A DNA stretch of 64,000 bases. Origin: Timema cristinae. Taxonomy: Eukaryota; Arthropoda; Insecta; Phasmatodea; Timematidae. Shown here piece by piece: positions 31,750 to 43,734 of the stretch. The notes beneath the pieces were generated by a model. It worked only from the letters and a program-made list of their open reading frames with translations. It was not told the origin of the DNA and did no database searches. Both the position numbers and the translations under genes were made by a program. The stretch covers positions 34,011,604 to 34,075,603 of the forward strand of contig JBCFYV010000001.1 of NCBI GenBank assembly GCA_039000515.1, written 5' to 3'. Each line of letters begins with the position of its first letter. The stretch's first letter is position 1.

Positions 31750-32300
31750 GCTTATAACTCATAAACTATTAGTTTTATAAAAATATATTTCAAATACAAG
31801 ATGTATATATCTTAAGTAGTAATACAACCTTACAATAATAAGTTATTTGGTATCTCAAATATTTGCGGATAAATGATGAAAATTGGAAAATTTCCCCATG
31901 TAAGTACCCTAAAATTCATTTTCATTAGAAAATGTGAATTGTCATCTTAGTTTTAATAATGAACAGTGTAGAGATATAAAATTTAACCTAAATCATTAGA
32001 GCATATTTTGTGAAAATAGATTTTTTTTATGGTTTTGCCCTTCAGTAAACTACCATTAATTTTAAGGTTAGATGTCTAATACCAAAGAATCCTCAGTGAG
32101 GGGTTGTAGACCTTATGAAAACTTTAGATACAAATTTTTAGCCCAATCTGGTTAAATAGTTTCGGCTTTAACCCAAGGTATAGGTAGACAGCATTGCAAA
32201 AACAACTTTTTTGTTTGTTTCAGGGGGTCATGAAATGTCGACATTTATCAAAATCTCGCGTTTGATTTTTTTTGAAGATCACAATACTTTCTCTCTGAGG
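31750..32300 (-). repeat. Dispersed repeat R, copy 3
   Basis: Reverse copy: ctcataaactattagtttta at left, ttggaaaatttccccatgta, ggtcatgaaatgtcgacatt, gaagatcacaatactttctc at right. Essentially full length. Confidence 0.8.
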
Positions 32301-33256
32301 TTATGGGTGAAAATAAAAAGTATTCTAATTTACGAACATCTACAGCTCATTACTCTCAGGCTCGCAGTTAAATCAAGTCAAAGTCCTTAAACGTGAATGA
32401 TGCCAATCACATAAAAGCGCTGGATCGGTAACGAGTAATGTACATAAATTACTGTAATGAGTGCTAAAATGAACCTATAAATTATATTTAAAGGTTGAAA
32501 GGTACAGGAACACAAAGGGGAAAATTAAATTTTAATTCAAATTGAGTTAGTTCTTCCATCTGTTATAAACAATCATGATAAATTTATAATTTTATATTAT
32601 GATTAAAATAGGTCTCTGTCATATTAAATTAATCAAAACAAATATTTTTTAGGGTCCTTATGGGATTTGAAATATAAAATTTTCTTTCCAGGAAAAAATT
32701 GGTTGTTGAATATAACTTTCCTCCTTTTCCCCTGTATCCATTATTTTGAAACCACGCAACTTTCTCACTAACGCTGATTAGAAATACATAACGTTTGTAT
32801 TAATGCTTCAAGAGCTGGTCTATCAGAACCACACTACAAAAGAGAGATATAATTATCGGTGTTATTGTTTGGATTAGAGTAATAACTATTTTTTGTAAAT
32901 AGATTGTTGAGGTTTGAGCATGGAAATAATATGAGTCACGTTAAAATAGGCTTGTTACTTAGGTTGAGTCTTTTTATACAAAGTCTTATTACCAGGCCGA
33001 GTTATCCGTATTCATCTACATTAGTAAGGTGGAGATAAAAAGGTATAATTTAGCGTAAATGTCTCATAAGTTGAGTGAAAAAATGTGATAATTTATTCAC
33101 GGGGTTACGGGTGTGGAAGGAACAGTATCTTACATTCAGTTCTGGTTCGTACCCAAATAAATCCCCTTAATCATCGATAAACCAAACTTGTTGAGACTAA
33201 TATCTAGTCCGTGTGCCCACCGATGTGACTTTGTATATTTTAAATTTGAATTTTAC
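32301..33256. other. No recognisable feature
   Basis: AT-rich; nothing supportable seen. Confidence 0.5.
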
Positions 33257-33530
33257 CTGCTTCGGTGGCCGCATGGTTTAAGGCGTCATTCTCTTATGAA
33301 ACTATACTACTGTATACAGGGAGATCGGGGTTAGAATCCTGATCGGGTGTGCTGAGGGTAGGTTTTCCTAAAAGGGTTTCTAGTCTCTCTCTCTCTTCTC
33401 CCTCTCTCTCCACGCAAATGTGATTATACGTCTTCTAAATTCAACCTTTCTCATCCCTAACTGACTAGAGTAATTAATACATAAGCGTATAACCTGAACA
33501 GGTAGTAAGTAAGACGTGATGCTAAAAAAA
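33257..33530 (+). mobile_element. SINE-B, full length
   Basis: Head tgcttcggtggccgcatggt with ttaaggcgtcattctc; gggttagaatcctgatcggg; a CT-rich expansion in the body; tail acctgaacaggtagtaagta with a duplicated gtaa. Confidence 0.92.
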
Positions 33531-34000
33531 ATTGATTTTCTTATTAGGGGTGTTTAACGTGCACTTTCTAAACCAAATGGTTAAATCAGTACTTGACTTA
33601 CAACTAGCTAAACAACTATAGAACAAATACATCACCAAGTCTGCCACCATCTAATTATTTAATTTCTACACCATTTTTGTATCCATGCGGATATCCTAAA
33701 CGGATAAGAAGGAGAATATTAAAAAAAACCGTTTAAGTACACTCCATTCAGATTAAAGTTAGCCGATTTACCTTACATTGTTCACATGGTGTAACTTATA
33801 GTGTGGACTAATCTGTAGAGATAGGACTGGTTATACCTTATCTACTAAACTACACCATGGTGGAACAAACAACGTAGATTTGTTAACTTTTAGACCAGCA
33901 TCACACTGAATCAGACAAGACTGTCTTAGTACGCCCTAGTAAAAGAAAAATTATCTAGAACACAGTAAAAATACGCTGAATACTTCGGATCAACTAATGC
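33531..34000. other. No confident feature
   Basis: tattaggggtgtttaacgtg at 33542 recalls the segment downstream of the SINE-D tail at 23020. Otherwise nothing supportable. Confidence 0.4.
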
Positions 34001-34620
34001 ACCGCACGCCGAGTTATTCATTTTGTCTGAGACAGCTTTTGTTTGAGGTTTGTATTTTGTTTTATTTTGAACTATGTTTACTGTGTTGTTTTGGCGCCAA
34101 GAGACTTGGTTTGGCGTCTGTTGTGTGTGCTTTTTTTTAACGGTTTATCTTTTGCGATACGTATTTCCGGTCGCGGGCAGTTCAATCTTATTTTGGAGTT
34201 CGTTCCATGTTTTTATCTTCGTGTGTCGTATAACAAAAACATTCCGTAGTTATATGATGCAAAACTATACAGTTCACTTCCTACCAAACATTAGGTCCAT
34301 CCGTGACGGATTTTGAACCTTCCTCGCGTCGTTTTTTTTATAGTGTTGTTTTGTGAACATTTTCGCTATATGTACTAATTGATAAATAATTGGGAATATA
34401 TTCGTGTTCTTTATTCGCCAGTCACAATGGGGTCTACGTTAACTATCGGGGCCTGCATGCTACTGGCTTGACGTCACAGAGAGACGCGGTTGGCTGCCGC
34501 TACGTTCCATTAGTTAACACGGCGTTCACTCGTAGCGACCAACTAAAGCTTAATTTTTCAAGTCATGTTACTACTTAGGGGTTTATCATTGGGATAACGT
34601 TATTTTGCAACATTCTTACT
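34001..34620. other. GC-richer island, unidentified
   Basis: Balanced composition with many CpGs (gcaccgcacgccgag, tttccggtcgcgggcag, cctcgcgtcg, gacgcggttggctgccgc) and a perfect CRE-like TGACGTCA at 34469-34476. Open frames of 62-80 codons exist on the plus strand but none has a known motif. It could be a promoter/first-exon region or a transposon piece; I cannot choose. Confidence 0.25.
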
Positions 34621-34910
34621 TGAATATAACAGTGATATAATGCAATTTATATATAGCCTATCCTGAACCATACATTTCAATTAATGTAATAAAACATCAA
34701 AGCTTTAGCGTTTACAAGTATGATTTACTAAAACTAGCTCCTAATATTGCGTTTGTTAAGTTAATAATTTTTTTTAATTGAGAAGTTTTGAATATTCTAG
34801 GCTGTAACTTTTATCATTGTTTGACTGCTTCATAGTAAACTCACAAACAAACAATGTAGGATATTACAAAATTTTCATTTAATTATAAATGACAACACAT
34901 AAATTAGTGC

Positions 34911-35350
34911 CAGGCGTGGATTCAGGGTGGAGGGGGGGGGGGGGGTCAAACTGTCAGTTGAACCCCTCTGTGAAAGTTAAAAAATTAATACAAAAATCAA
35001 AATGAAAGTTTAAATTTTAGAAAGAAAACACAACATAGACAAATTATACAATTTTGTATCTTTTTTACGTGCAGGCACCTCTTAAGTCGGGTCCACACGT
35101 GCGTTATTAGTACACGTTTATTCAATTTTCGATATAACTCAGGCAATTGTGAAAAAATATTCCTTTTCATGTACGAATATTTTTGTGCATAGTGAGTAAT
35201 TAACATTGTTCTGCATAGATACGGTAGACTACCACACATCCAAGAAGATTAATAATCGCCTGAGAGCAGTTCATCCACGAATACCGAATATAGAGTATGT
35301 GTGGATGTCAGGAGCAGCGGAACTGTGGGGGACCTTGCCCCCTGAAAATA
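34911..35350. repeat. hAT-like relic
   Basis: caggcgtggattcagggtgg followed by a poly-G run resembles the left TIR of the intact hAT at 53677 (caggcgcggatccag...). The right end is not found. Within it, taagtcgggtccacacgtgc at 35090 resembles a Harbinger terminus, also unpaired. Confidence 0.45.
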
Positions 35351-37116
35351 ATTTGACCCTCCTGGAATAAATTACCCCCTAAATATATTTCAAATTCTCT
35401 GATATCGAATATGAAGCTGAAAGATGGCCTTAAATCAAACTACAAATTACTTATAGATGCATTTTACTGTCAAAAATTTACCGGAGAAGATCTTTGAAAT
35501 AACTAAATACTAGAGGCATCTAACTGGCAGAAAAAGTCAGGAGATGGAAGCCCTAAATAGCTTCCAAATTCATTCAAATTTCAAAAATGTCTAAAGGAGG
35601 ACAACTCCAAATAGCTTATATATGCATGCCATTTTGAAGAATTTATGGGTGAAGGACCACCCCAAATAGCCTAGTTTCACCAATAGAATACCGAACAATT
35701 GATGCTATTTAATAGGTGTTGATATTATCTATCTAGATTTAGAGATGCAGATCACATGGCCTACGCGCAGGACTGGATTTTATAGCTGTGTGAGGCCTCA
35801 GTGCTGTACAAACTTGGAGGTCCCAGCATTAAACAAATATTTTTCTTCTCAATGTTTGAATATTATACTGTTATCTTTACAAAACTAACTGTTAAGAGCT
35901 CAATGCTAAATATATTATTTAAATAAGAACATAATTGTCATTACAATAAATTTAATGTGTAATTCCATGTATAGCCACTTCTCTGCGATCTAGGAGTGTG
36001 GTTTATATTTCGAAACAGAAATTATTGTTTGCAGCACGTACCATTAGTAAGTAAGTAAAATTTGGTCAGAAATAAATAAAAATGGATAAAGTAATGTATA
36101 ACAATTTTTTTCAGATCTTACTATGACTGCAATCTATAATGCCAAAAGAGATTTTTTTTACTACAACTGTTTTTAAAGGCCTTGAGGTGTTCCTTATACC
36201 TTGTCGACCTCCCTTAATTCTTGGCATGCCTACATGTATGGGCACAGAAAAGTAGATCTAGTAGTTTTTATGGTGTCCAGGGAGGGTTCTTCTTACGGAA
36301 ATAGTAGGAATGTTGTTGCCCCTGGTACTTGAATAACGTCTGGTAGCTGCAGACAACATCTGATGGGTTTGAAGAAGGTCGGATAGGTATTTCTAAATAT
36401 GTGTTATTTTTAGACTTTATTAAGTTGACTTGACGTCATATAATATTTTCTCCTTTTCACCCCTTTTTCAACTCGAAGTCTTCTTGATGTTGTAGTGAAT
36501 ACTTCTGATGTAGAGATAAGATAAGCGCAGCACAAAGGGAATGAAAAAAAAAATGACGTACCTCTGGGGTTGAACGGAAGACACAAAAGAAAATCAACTC
36601 CAAAGGACTTTATTTTCCTTTATGGAAACGCTTCTGGAAGACAGAGAGGGAGTTGATATGTATGGCTGGGGAATGGAAATAAGATTTGTTAAGCTACACA
36701 TATGTCTTGGTGAAGGGTTGAAAAATACAACGTTTGTAATATTTCAAGCAATTTGTTGAAAGTCTAAAAGCCAATAGTAACTTTAAAACTAAATTCTATA
36801 AAATTAAATGGTAATATACAATCGTACATGCTTTATCATGTGTTATTTCATAGTTTGTGATATTATTTTGATAATTATATGAAACATTCACTTATAACGA
36901 TGGAATAACATTTATTTAGAAATTAAAAAAATAACTATTAATGCCATCAAATTATTTAACCAGATGATTTTTATTTTATAGAGGAAATACAATTTTATTA
37001 ATAATGTAAAACACCCCCATATACCCTTTTTAAAAAACCATCAAAGCCATTTTCATTAAAAGCCAAATTCTCCCAAACTATTTAGTCATAAGTAAACTAT
37101 TCTTTTTAAATTTAAT
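35351..37116. other. No confident feature
   Basis: Three imperfect cc-aaatagc motifs recur at 35550-35665 (ccctaaatagc, ctccaaatagc, ccccaaatagc). Near 35770 caggactggattttatagct looks like a hAT terminus without partner. A CRE-like TGACGTCA lies at 36431-36438. The rest is AT-rich without identified content. Confidence 0.35.
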
Positions 37117-37312
37117 TTAGCATCGCCTTTTACTACCATTAGAATTATACGCCTAAGTACTAATCACACAGTTAGGTTAGGATTTGGGAAGGTTAAATTT
37201 AGTTGAAGTGAAACCGCATTTGTGTGGATGGAGATTGGGAAATCATTTAGGAAAAACCACCCCCAGTTCACCCGACCGAGATTCAAACCTGGATCTTCCC
37301 GTTTTTGGCAGA
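37117..37312 (-). mobile_element. SINE-C, partial
   Basis: Tail at left (tttagcatcgccttttacta), ttaggatttgggaaggttaa, aaaaccacccccagttcacc, cgaccgagattcaaacctgg. The A-box part is gone. Confidence 0.8.
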
Positions 37313-37572
37313 AACTATTCCTAATTTTATTGATAAAATCAGAATTAAAAAAACCTAAGTTATGATAAAATAGCATTTAAATATCAAGTTTGAATAAGGA
37401 CAAACAAATTTTAAGATCCTTTTGTGTTCAGGCGTACATAATACGCCAATATCCATAATAATCTTGAGGTAGATTTATGTAACAATCACAATTCTTAAAA
37501 AGCTTTTATATATAGCAAATGATAAGGCTTTGCTAGTGCACGTTAGTGACATTTAGAACCGTACCGGTGTGA

Positions 37573-37750
37573 ATGAGAAAAAATAAGTCAGATTCATCCT
37601 ACATGGCTTACGGGTCCAAGAAAGTAGATCAGATTCCATCATGTTGTATTGAGGCGGTCTTTCCAAAATTGTTTCCCACTTACCCTTTACGAAAATGCGT
37701 GTACTTACTATCTAAATGCTACCTTCCTTCATTCCTACTCCATATATTAT
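37573..37750 (+). mobile_element. SINE-B fragment
   Basis: Body ggtctttccaaaattgtttc, ccacttaccctttacgaaaa, tgcgtgtacttactatctaa then ccttcctt. The head is only faintly visible. Confidence 0.5.
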
Positions 37751-38144
37751 ACTACTATGAAGCTACATGGCTGACGTTAATGTTTACCCACTTCCAGATG
37801 AGCTAGAAACTAGAAATTTGGCAAACCTATAGCTTCTAGCCTGTAACCGATGGGAAAATTCCAAAAAGATGAAAATTTTAATTTCTAACCTCTGAAAAAA
37901 TTTCAAAATATCGGAACAACTTTAAAGTCGGTGCAGACCTTTCTTTGGAGGTCTCTTTTTGGGCTAAGCGGTAAGACATAAAAAAATTGTTCTGGAATTA
38001 CATTAGTTTACATCCACTTGCAAAGAAAACTCACTGTGGAGTTGGGGGTGGAGCCACAACGAGAAAAGTGAGTGTGTGTATATATATATATAATGTTTGT
38101 TTGTTTGTGTGAGGACATCCCGGATATATAAAAAGAGGTCTTAA

Positions 38145-38513
38145 GGTGGGAATGTTGGGTATGCGCGAAAGGGTTAATTTTTGTGCAGTTCTTATGGCAA
38201 AACTTTTTTTGACAAAATAAATAACATATTTCTCCAGTAGAAACATAAAGTTTAATTTTCTTAACATGGTGATATCAACAAATATTGAATATCTGTCAAG
38301 GATATCCTGAAATTTAATGACAACTTTTAATCTTCATTTAAAAAGTGTATAATCTAATTCCGCCATGCCAATTGCAGATATTCAACAACCGTTGATATCA
38401 CCATGTGAAAAAATAATTAAACTCTATGTTTGCACTGGAGAAATATTTTATTTATTTTGGCAAAAAATAAATCTTGGTTTGTAACTGACAATACCTTTAC
38501 TTGCATGCCCACT
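38145..38513 (+). mobile_element. M1 MITE, complete with TTAA ends
   Basis: Flanked by TTAA at 38141-38144 and 38514-38517. Left end ggtgggaatgttgggtatgc; inner paired segments tggtgatatcaacaaatatt and aacaaccgttgatatcacca form the stem of a near-palindrome; right end tttacttgcatgcccac. No coding capacity. TTAA duplication is the hallmark of piggyBac-type transposases, but assignment of M1 to them is an inference. Confidence 0.82.
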
Positions 38514-38539
38514 TTAAGAGCACCTCTTTTGATCCCCAT

Positions 38540-38745
38540 TGCATCATCCAATTATGCTAATAGCGTAGGTATGTAGAAGATAAGATTTTAGAGGAACTCT
38601 ACCCTCATTGGTTTGGAGTGAGGGACATAAAGCATTAAGTGAAAAACACCCTAAGTATACCAAGCTGGGATTTGAACCCCAACCTCCTCAATACCATCAA
38701 ATTGGATTATACGAGCCTGACTTTGATCTAGTCTTTGTGATTAGT
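38540..38745 (-). mobile_element. SINE-B, partial
   Basis: aattatgctaatagcgtagg, tagaggaactctaccctcat, tgggatttgaaccccaacct, and a weak head to the right. Confidence 0.7.
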
Positions 38746-39032
38746 AATGCGGGCAAAATACTCATTTCTTGTAGACAACCATAGTTAATTATTTTTAGTT
38801 ATAATACACAGACAGAGAGAGTGTTTGTACCGTAACATGGGGGACCCACTTCAACGGTGGACAGGAGATACAAAAACATTAAAAGTTCATACAAGCATAT
38901 GCCCCATTTGTTCTTGTTTCCTAGTCAGAGAAAAGGTATTACACTAAACTGTTTGTATACCATACTATATATCTCTCAACCTGTTAACAAGGTATTTTCT
39001 ATGGGTTATTACTTTTTTTACATCCATTACGG

Positions 39033-39125
39033 TTTCCAGCCTGTAGCCTGAGTCAATTTTTTTATTCAAGCCATATATTTTCCAATACCGGCTTGCTACG
39101 ACACGACTACTGCAGGCTTGCATTC
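39033..39125 (+). repeat. Dispersed repeat H, copy 1
   Basis: tttccagcctgtagcctgag, attcaagccatatattttcc and ccggcttgctacgac recur at 60213-60285 (tttccagtctgtggcctgga, caagtcatatatttttcac, ctggcttgctagc). Confidence 0.55.
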
Positions 39126-39219
39126 AGGCAGAAGGTTGCCATTTTAAGCTCTTCCTATAATCTTAAACACATCTTAATCACTGGAGTAGAAACACAACAA
39201 TAGCTCGGAAACAAGGCCA

Positions 39220-39440
39220 CTACCTGCTTGGGCTTTACGCATATGTAGTAAGCGCAATGATGTGTTAAGGACGAGGAAGGTTAGAGTTATACGAAACATA
39301 CCCACATGTGCGTGGAGGAAAAGTAGAAAAATATCTAGGCAATACAATCCTCAGTAAACCCAACCAAGATTTGAGCCCATACATACCATTATAGGCTGTC
39401 CAATATATTTAAAGTGTGAGGCCATATACCCTTTTATCCC
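39220..39440 (-). mobile_element. SINE-B, decayed
   Basis: ccactacctgcttgggcttt, gttaaggacgaggaaggtta, cctcagtaaacccaaccaag then atttgagccc. The head is decayed. Confidence 0.7.
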
Positions 39441-39472
39441 CGAAGCGGGTTTATAAGATAGTTTTTTATAAC

Positions 39473-39715
39473 TGCATCTTACCACCTGTTCAGGTTATAC
39501 ATATTTATTATAATTACTCTAATGGGGTAGGGATGAAGACGGAAGCATTTTAGAAGTAATATACTCATATTTGTATGGAAGGACAGTGAAAAACAATTTA
39601 GGATATATCAACCTTCATAGACCTGACCGGAATTTGAACATCGATCCCCCCCGTAATCAGCAGGTCAGTTTAACACGAGAGTGATGCCTTAGACCATTCG
39701 ACCACTGAAGTGAGT
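39473..39715 (-). mobile_element. SINE-B, full length
   Basis: Tail ctgcatcttaccacctgttc at left; cgagagtgatgccttagacc, attcgaccactgaagtgagt at right. Same orientation as the preceding copy. Confidence 0.85.
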
Positions 39716-39807
39716 CTACAGAAATATCCGTGACCATTATCTAAACTTTTTGTTCATCTACTATAAAGTTAAAGTTACTTACTTAAGTATTAAAAAAGGA
39801 AAATCTT

Positions 39808-40040
39808 CTACCGCACCAAAAAATTACGCCACATATCCCTATCTTGATCTAGTTCTACCGAGTCCACCTCATTACATCTTATTTCTTTCAGGTTCATTCT
39901 AATGTTATCCTCCCATCTGCGTCTAGATCTTTTTAATGGCCCACTAGGTTTACCATTTAACACCCTGAACAAGCCAGTTAATATCTTGCAGTCGTATCCA
40001 CATATCGTGTTTTTCACGACTTTTTGTCCATGATTATGAC
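39808..40040 (-). pseudogene. LINE C-terminal coding fragment, copy 3 (open)
   Basis: A 69-codon open frame (40017-39808) ending in LFRVLNGKPSGPLKRSRRRW, EDNIRMNLKEIRCNEVDSVE and LDQDRDMWRNFLVR. This is the conserved C-terminus of a group of insect LINE pol proteins (pattern GKPxGxRxxxRPRRRWEDNI...DRxxWR). The terminal DRDMWR motif, absent from the copies at 22850 and 29085, shows how the protein ended. No reverse transcriptase lies upstream on this strand, so it is a 5'-truncated insertion. It shares CNEVD with the monomer of the 46-bp array. Confidence 0.85.
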
Positions 40041-40559
40041 ACTATAAGGGTCGAAACATTTCGAAATAAAGTATTCCAGCATCATTGCAATGCTGGAAAT
40101 GGACTAGGAGTAATGGGAAAAGGAAACAAATAAGGCTTAGAGTCCTAGACTACAATCTATACTTCGCTTAAACTCGTTTCATATTTGTTAACCTATAAAT
40201 TAATTTTATACTTGCCAACTCTAATCCACACTTTATTCAAACTTTAAACATTGTTTCATCATAAATGGTATATTCTCAAGTCGTTGTATGATAATTCTCA
40301 ATTATTTCATTATAACCTATTTTTCAGATGTTAACCTCTTAACTTAAATTTCATAATTTGGGTTTTAACTTATTGAACTTTAACATTATTTTGTTCAACA
40401 TAATTTGCTATCTGTAAGTCTTACAACAACCTTTTAAAGTGTTTCAATGTATTTTAGACACATAATAACCTTATATATAACTACATTTTTGATGAATTAT
40501 TCATTATATGTTTAATGTTCATAATTTGACAATATGTCCTTACCATAATTAACCTAATT
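40041..40559. other. No recognisable feature
   Basis: AT-rich; the left end of the Tigger element was looked for here and not found. Confidence 0.5.
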
Positions 40560-42442
40560 AGTGCGTGACTGCCGCTACATCACGTGCCAGGCTTATTTTT
40601 GCCATTGTTATCTCGATTTGGTTATGTATTCAGTTTGATTTTGTGAACGATTTTTGACAACACACGCTATTTTTTTATTTAAGACAAACTTAATATTTAG
40701 ATTAAATGAGTGGAAAGAGGACCTTATTGACACTGATGAAGAAGTATGATATCATCCAGGAAGTGGAAGAGAAGATGACTACAAAGACGGAGATTGCGCG
40801 GCAGCATGGGATCACAAAGTCGACACTTTTCACGATTCTCAAAATGAGAGAAGAAATTGTGAATGCAGTTCAGAAGGGAGGCCACAATGTAAAGGCGCAA
40901 AATTTGAAGGGTGCGACGCACGCAAATCTGAAGCAGGCTATGCTGGAGTGGTTCAGCCAGCATAGAGCGCAAAACGTGCCCATAAACGGACCGATAATGC
41001 AGAGGAAGGCTTTTAAGTGTTCAAGAGGGTGGCTAGAGCGTTTCAAAATGCCTCACAGAATATAGAGCCACCGGGTCGTCGGTGAAAGCCCATCGGTCGA
41101 CCCAACACCGGTGAGGGAGTGTATGCCCTTGCTACGAAATATCCTTAGGCACTATCAGCCTCAATATGTATACAACACAAATGAGCTGGGGATGTTCTAC
41201 ATCCTAATGCCAGATCCCACTCTTGCTGTGAAAGGGGATATGTGCAAGGGTGCGAAGAGGAGCAAGGAGTGTCTCACTGTCTTTCTATGCTGTAACATGA
41301 GCGGCAGCGATAAGATGAAGCCCATCGTGATGAGAAAGTTCACAAAACCCCGGGGTTTCAAGGGCTACATCCTGCCTTGTGAATATGATTCTAATAAAAA
41401 GCCATGGGTGACCTCGGGGGTGTTCACGAGGTGGATCAAGGCTTCGATTTGAAGATGGACGTTGCAAATAGAATGTCGTACTCTTCATTGACAATTGCCC
41501 CGCACATCCTGCTCTCGACAAACTAAGAAACATCGAGCTGGTGTTTCTGCCAAAGAACACAACCAGCATGTTTCAGCCCCTGGACCAGGGAATAATTCAG
41601 CAAGTGAAAGTGAAATTCCCTGAGATGCTTGTGCGGAGTATAGTGTGGAATCTCTACATGGGCAAGGAGGTCAAAGAGTGGTACGTGTTGAGGAACATGT
41701 AAGAAATCCTCGTCAGTTGGAGGGCCGTGACACTGGCGGTAATCGCCAACTGCTTCCGACACGTCTACTTTGTCCTGCCAATCAACGAAGAGGCTGCCGT
41801 CCATGTGCTTCCCACCACTGCCTGCACCGAAGACCCAGATGACCCACCGTCTATGGACGCCAGTTCTCAGCCAAGACCCTCCATGGAACCGCAGCCTGGC
41901 TCAACAACAGCACCTTCGTCTGCCCACGTGACTTTCACTCAGCCGTGCGACGAGAAAACGTGGCAGAGATTAGCCCCAGACTGCACGTATGAGGAGTACA
42001 TGGCTGCAGACGATGACTTCACAGTTTGGGGAACCCTCAATGACGCCGATATAATCATGGAGCAGCAGGAGTCCAGCGTTGAAAAGAGGGAGGAAGAAAT
42101 GGAAGAAAGCCTGAAGACATCCCCACGACGAAAGATGTTCTTAAAGCGGGGGCATCTACTCAAGAGCACTTAAGAGCCAGGGTGTTAGCGAAGAGCTGTG
42201 GTTCCAGTTATATAATGTGACAGACCTTGTCGAGAAAACTGGTGCTAGGAAGAATCAGGTCTCCATAATGGATTTCTTCAAAAAATAGGTAGGTATTTTT
42301 CACGTGTTTTCTAAAAAATGCAATTTTGGCATATGAGGGTCGGGGTTTGAACAAAATCGGTTAAAATTCCAATAATGACCCCTTCGAAATAACGACCGTT
42401 TTTCAGCGAACCGTGAAAGGTTGTAGAATCGAGAGTTGACTG
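40560..42442 (+). mobile_element. Tigger/pogo element, right end intact
   Basis: The right terminal sequence (ggttgtagaatcgagagttg, actg) ends at 42442 next to a TA dinucleotide at 42443-42444, fitting Tc1/mariner-pogo TA duplication. A matching left TIR (cagtcaactctcg...) is not visible; the left limit given is a guess placed where composition rises. The element is visibly GC-richer than its surroundings. Confidence 0.7.
40706..42288 (+). pseudogene. Tigger/pogo transposase (CENP-B/jerky-like), broken
   Basis: Cut-and-paste transposase of the Tigger group. Start at 40706 (MSGKRTLLTLMKKYDIIQEV) opens the CENP-B-type N-terminal helix-turn-helix with EIARQHGITKSTLFTIL, followed by the second DNA-binding helix region (MLEWFSQHRAQNVPINGPIM, FKCSRGWLERFK). 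A TAG stop at 41063-41065 interrupts, but the frame continues. The DDE domain reads YNTNELGMFY (first catalytic Asp replaced by Asn, codon at 41180-41182), GAKRSKECLTVFLCCNMSGS, then after frameshifts VVLFIDNCPAH (second Asp at 41490) and FLPKNTTSMFQPLDQG (third Asp at 41583), spacing 30 residues. The C-terminal part continues at 41727-42173 and ends, in another frame, with QVSIMDFFKK and TAG at 42286. Length is close to a full Tigger protein. It is inactive through one nonsense codon, several frameshifts and the D-to-N change. Confidence 0.92.
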
Positions 42443-42444
42443 TA

Positions 42445-43107
42445 ATGATATTATCTATTCTTTAAAAGTGCACGTTTTATACCTTAATAAAAAAGTTATT
42501 ACACTTGCACGCGAGCTTAAAAGTAATAACTTACATGACATTTTAATAGTGTCATTAAGTTAAATTATTCAATGAGTAAAACTGATTAACGTAGGTATAG
42601 TCCAATTTTCTTAGGATGGACCTTTTCATACGGTTGTAAAAGTTACTAGAGCTACTTTTACGTGTTCATACATCAAGTCATGTTATCTACTGCTATCTCT
42701 TTGGATAGAAATCATCAATACCTATAAAATAATAATAAAGTAAAATGTTATAAATTTTGAACGAAAAAAGTGTGTATTTTTTAAAAAGACTCTTTACATT
42801 AAAAGCATACTGTAATTATTAGAGGTATACGAAGTCCAATTTTTAAAGGTAACACTAAGCTTAAAAATATGCGAAAAAAAGCTGAAAATAAAAAATAAAC
42901 AGTACGGTGCATCGCACAGATTTTCTCTCTTTTTAAAAAAATTAGAAACATTTACTAAAAATAACCTGGTAAGATTTGTGAAAGTAAATACTATATTTAA
43001 TGCACCAAAGAGCAAAAGTTAAACAACGTACAGTGTTACAGAAACATTGAGAGAAGGGGACATTTCTGTCCACCAAAGAGCTAACAATCAATTTCAATTT
43101 TTAAAAA

Positions 43108-43111
<4 letters not shown>
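42445..43111. other. No recognisable feature
   Basis: AT-rich; nothing supportable seen. Confidence 0.5.
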
Positions 43112-43150
<39 letters not shown>

Positions 43151-43180
43151 ATATATATATATATTATATATATATATTTT
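43112..43180. repeat. (TC)n-(TA)n microsatellite
   Basis: About 35 nt of TC repeats followed by two TA tracts and a T run. It directly adjoins repeat R copy 4. Confidence 0.95.
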
Positions 43181-43184
43181 TTTA

Positions 43185-43706
43185 TCACCGCTTATAAACT
43201 ATTGGTATTATAAAAATACATTAAAAAAAGATTTTTGGCTTTACTATGATAAATTATTTCGTATCTCAAATAATTGAGGAGAAATGATCAAAATTGGAAA
43301 TATTTTGCAAGTGTAAATTACCCTCTAGGTCATTTTCACTGGAAATTGAGAGCTACCATTTTATTTTTAATGTTAAACAGTGCCTAGATGAAAGTTTTAG
43401 GTCAAAATCATTACAGCTGATTCTGTGAAAAAGATTTTATTTTTTCCGTTTTGACCTTCACTAAGCTACCCTTAATTTTAGAGTTAGATAACCATTCTAA
43501 ACACTACTTGGGTAAACCTTATGAAAATTCTAGATGACAAGTTTTATACCGGTTGATAAAATGGGTTCAGCTCTAGGAAAATATCCAAACACATAAACAG
43601 ACAAACGACATCACGAAAATAATTTTTTCGGGAATGAAGCGTCGACATTTATCAAAATTTCTAGTCCAATTTTTTTCTACGGTGTCAATACTCTTTCTAC
43701 GAGGGG
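43185..43706 (-). repeat. Dispersed repeat R, copy 4
   Basis: Reverse copy: accgcttataaactattggt at left, gaggagaaatgatcaaaatt, ttcactaagctacccttaat, cgacatttatcaaaatttct and ggtgtcaatactctttctac at right. Confidence 0.8.
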
Positions 43707-43734
43707 TCGATAGAAATATCTATATATCCCCTCG

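Noticed and set aside
35090..35300. Second Harbinger-type MITE
   Set aside because: Only one possible terminus (taagtcgggtccacacgtgc) is visible and no matching right end with TAA was found.
40100..40700. Left TIR of the Tigger element
   Set aside because: I looked for a sequence matching cagtcaactctcgattctac and found none, so the left end is lost, truncated or too diverged.
41523..41804. Minus-strand frames in the Tigger element
   Set aside because: They are antisense to the DDE domain; the plus strand carries the recognisable motifs.
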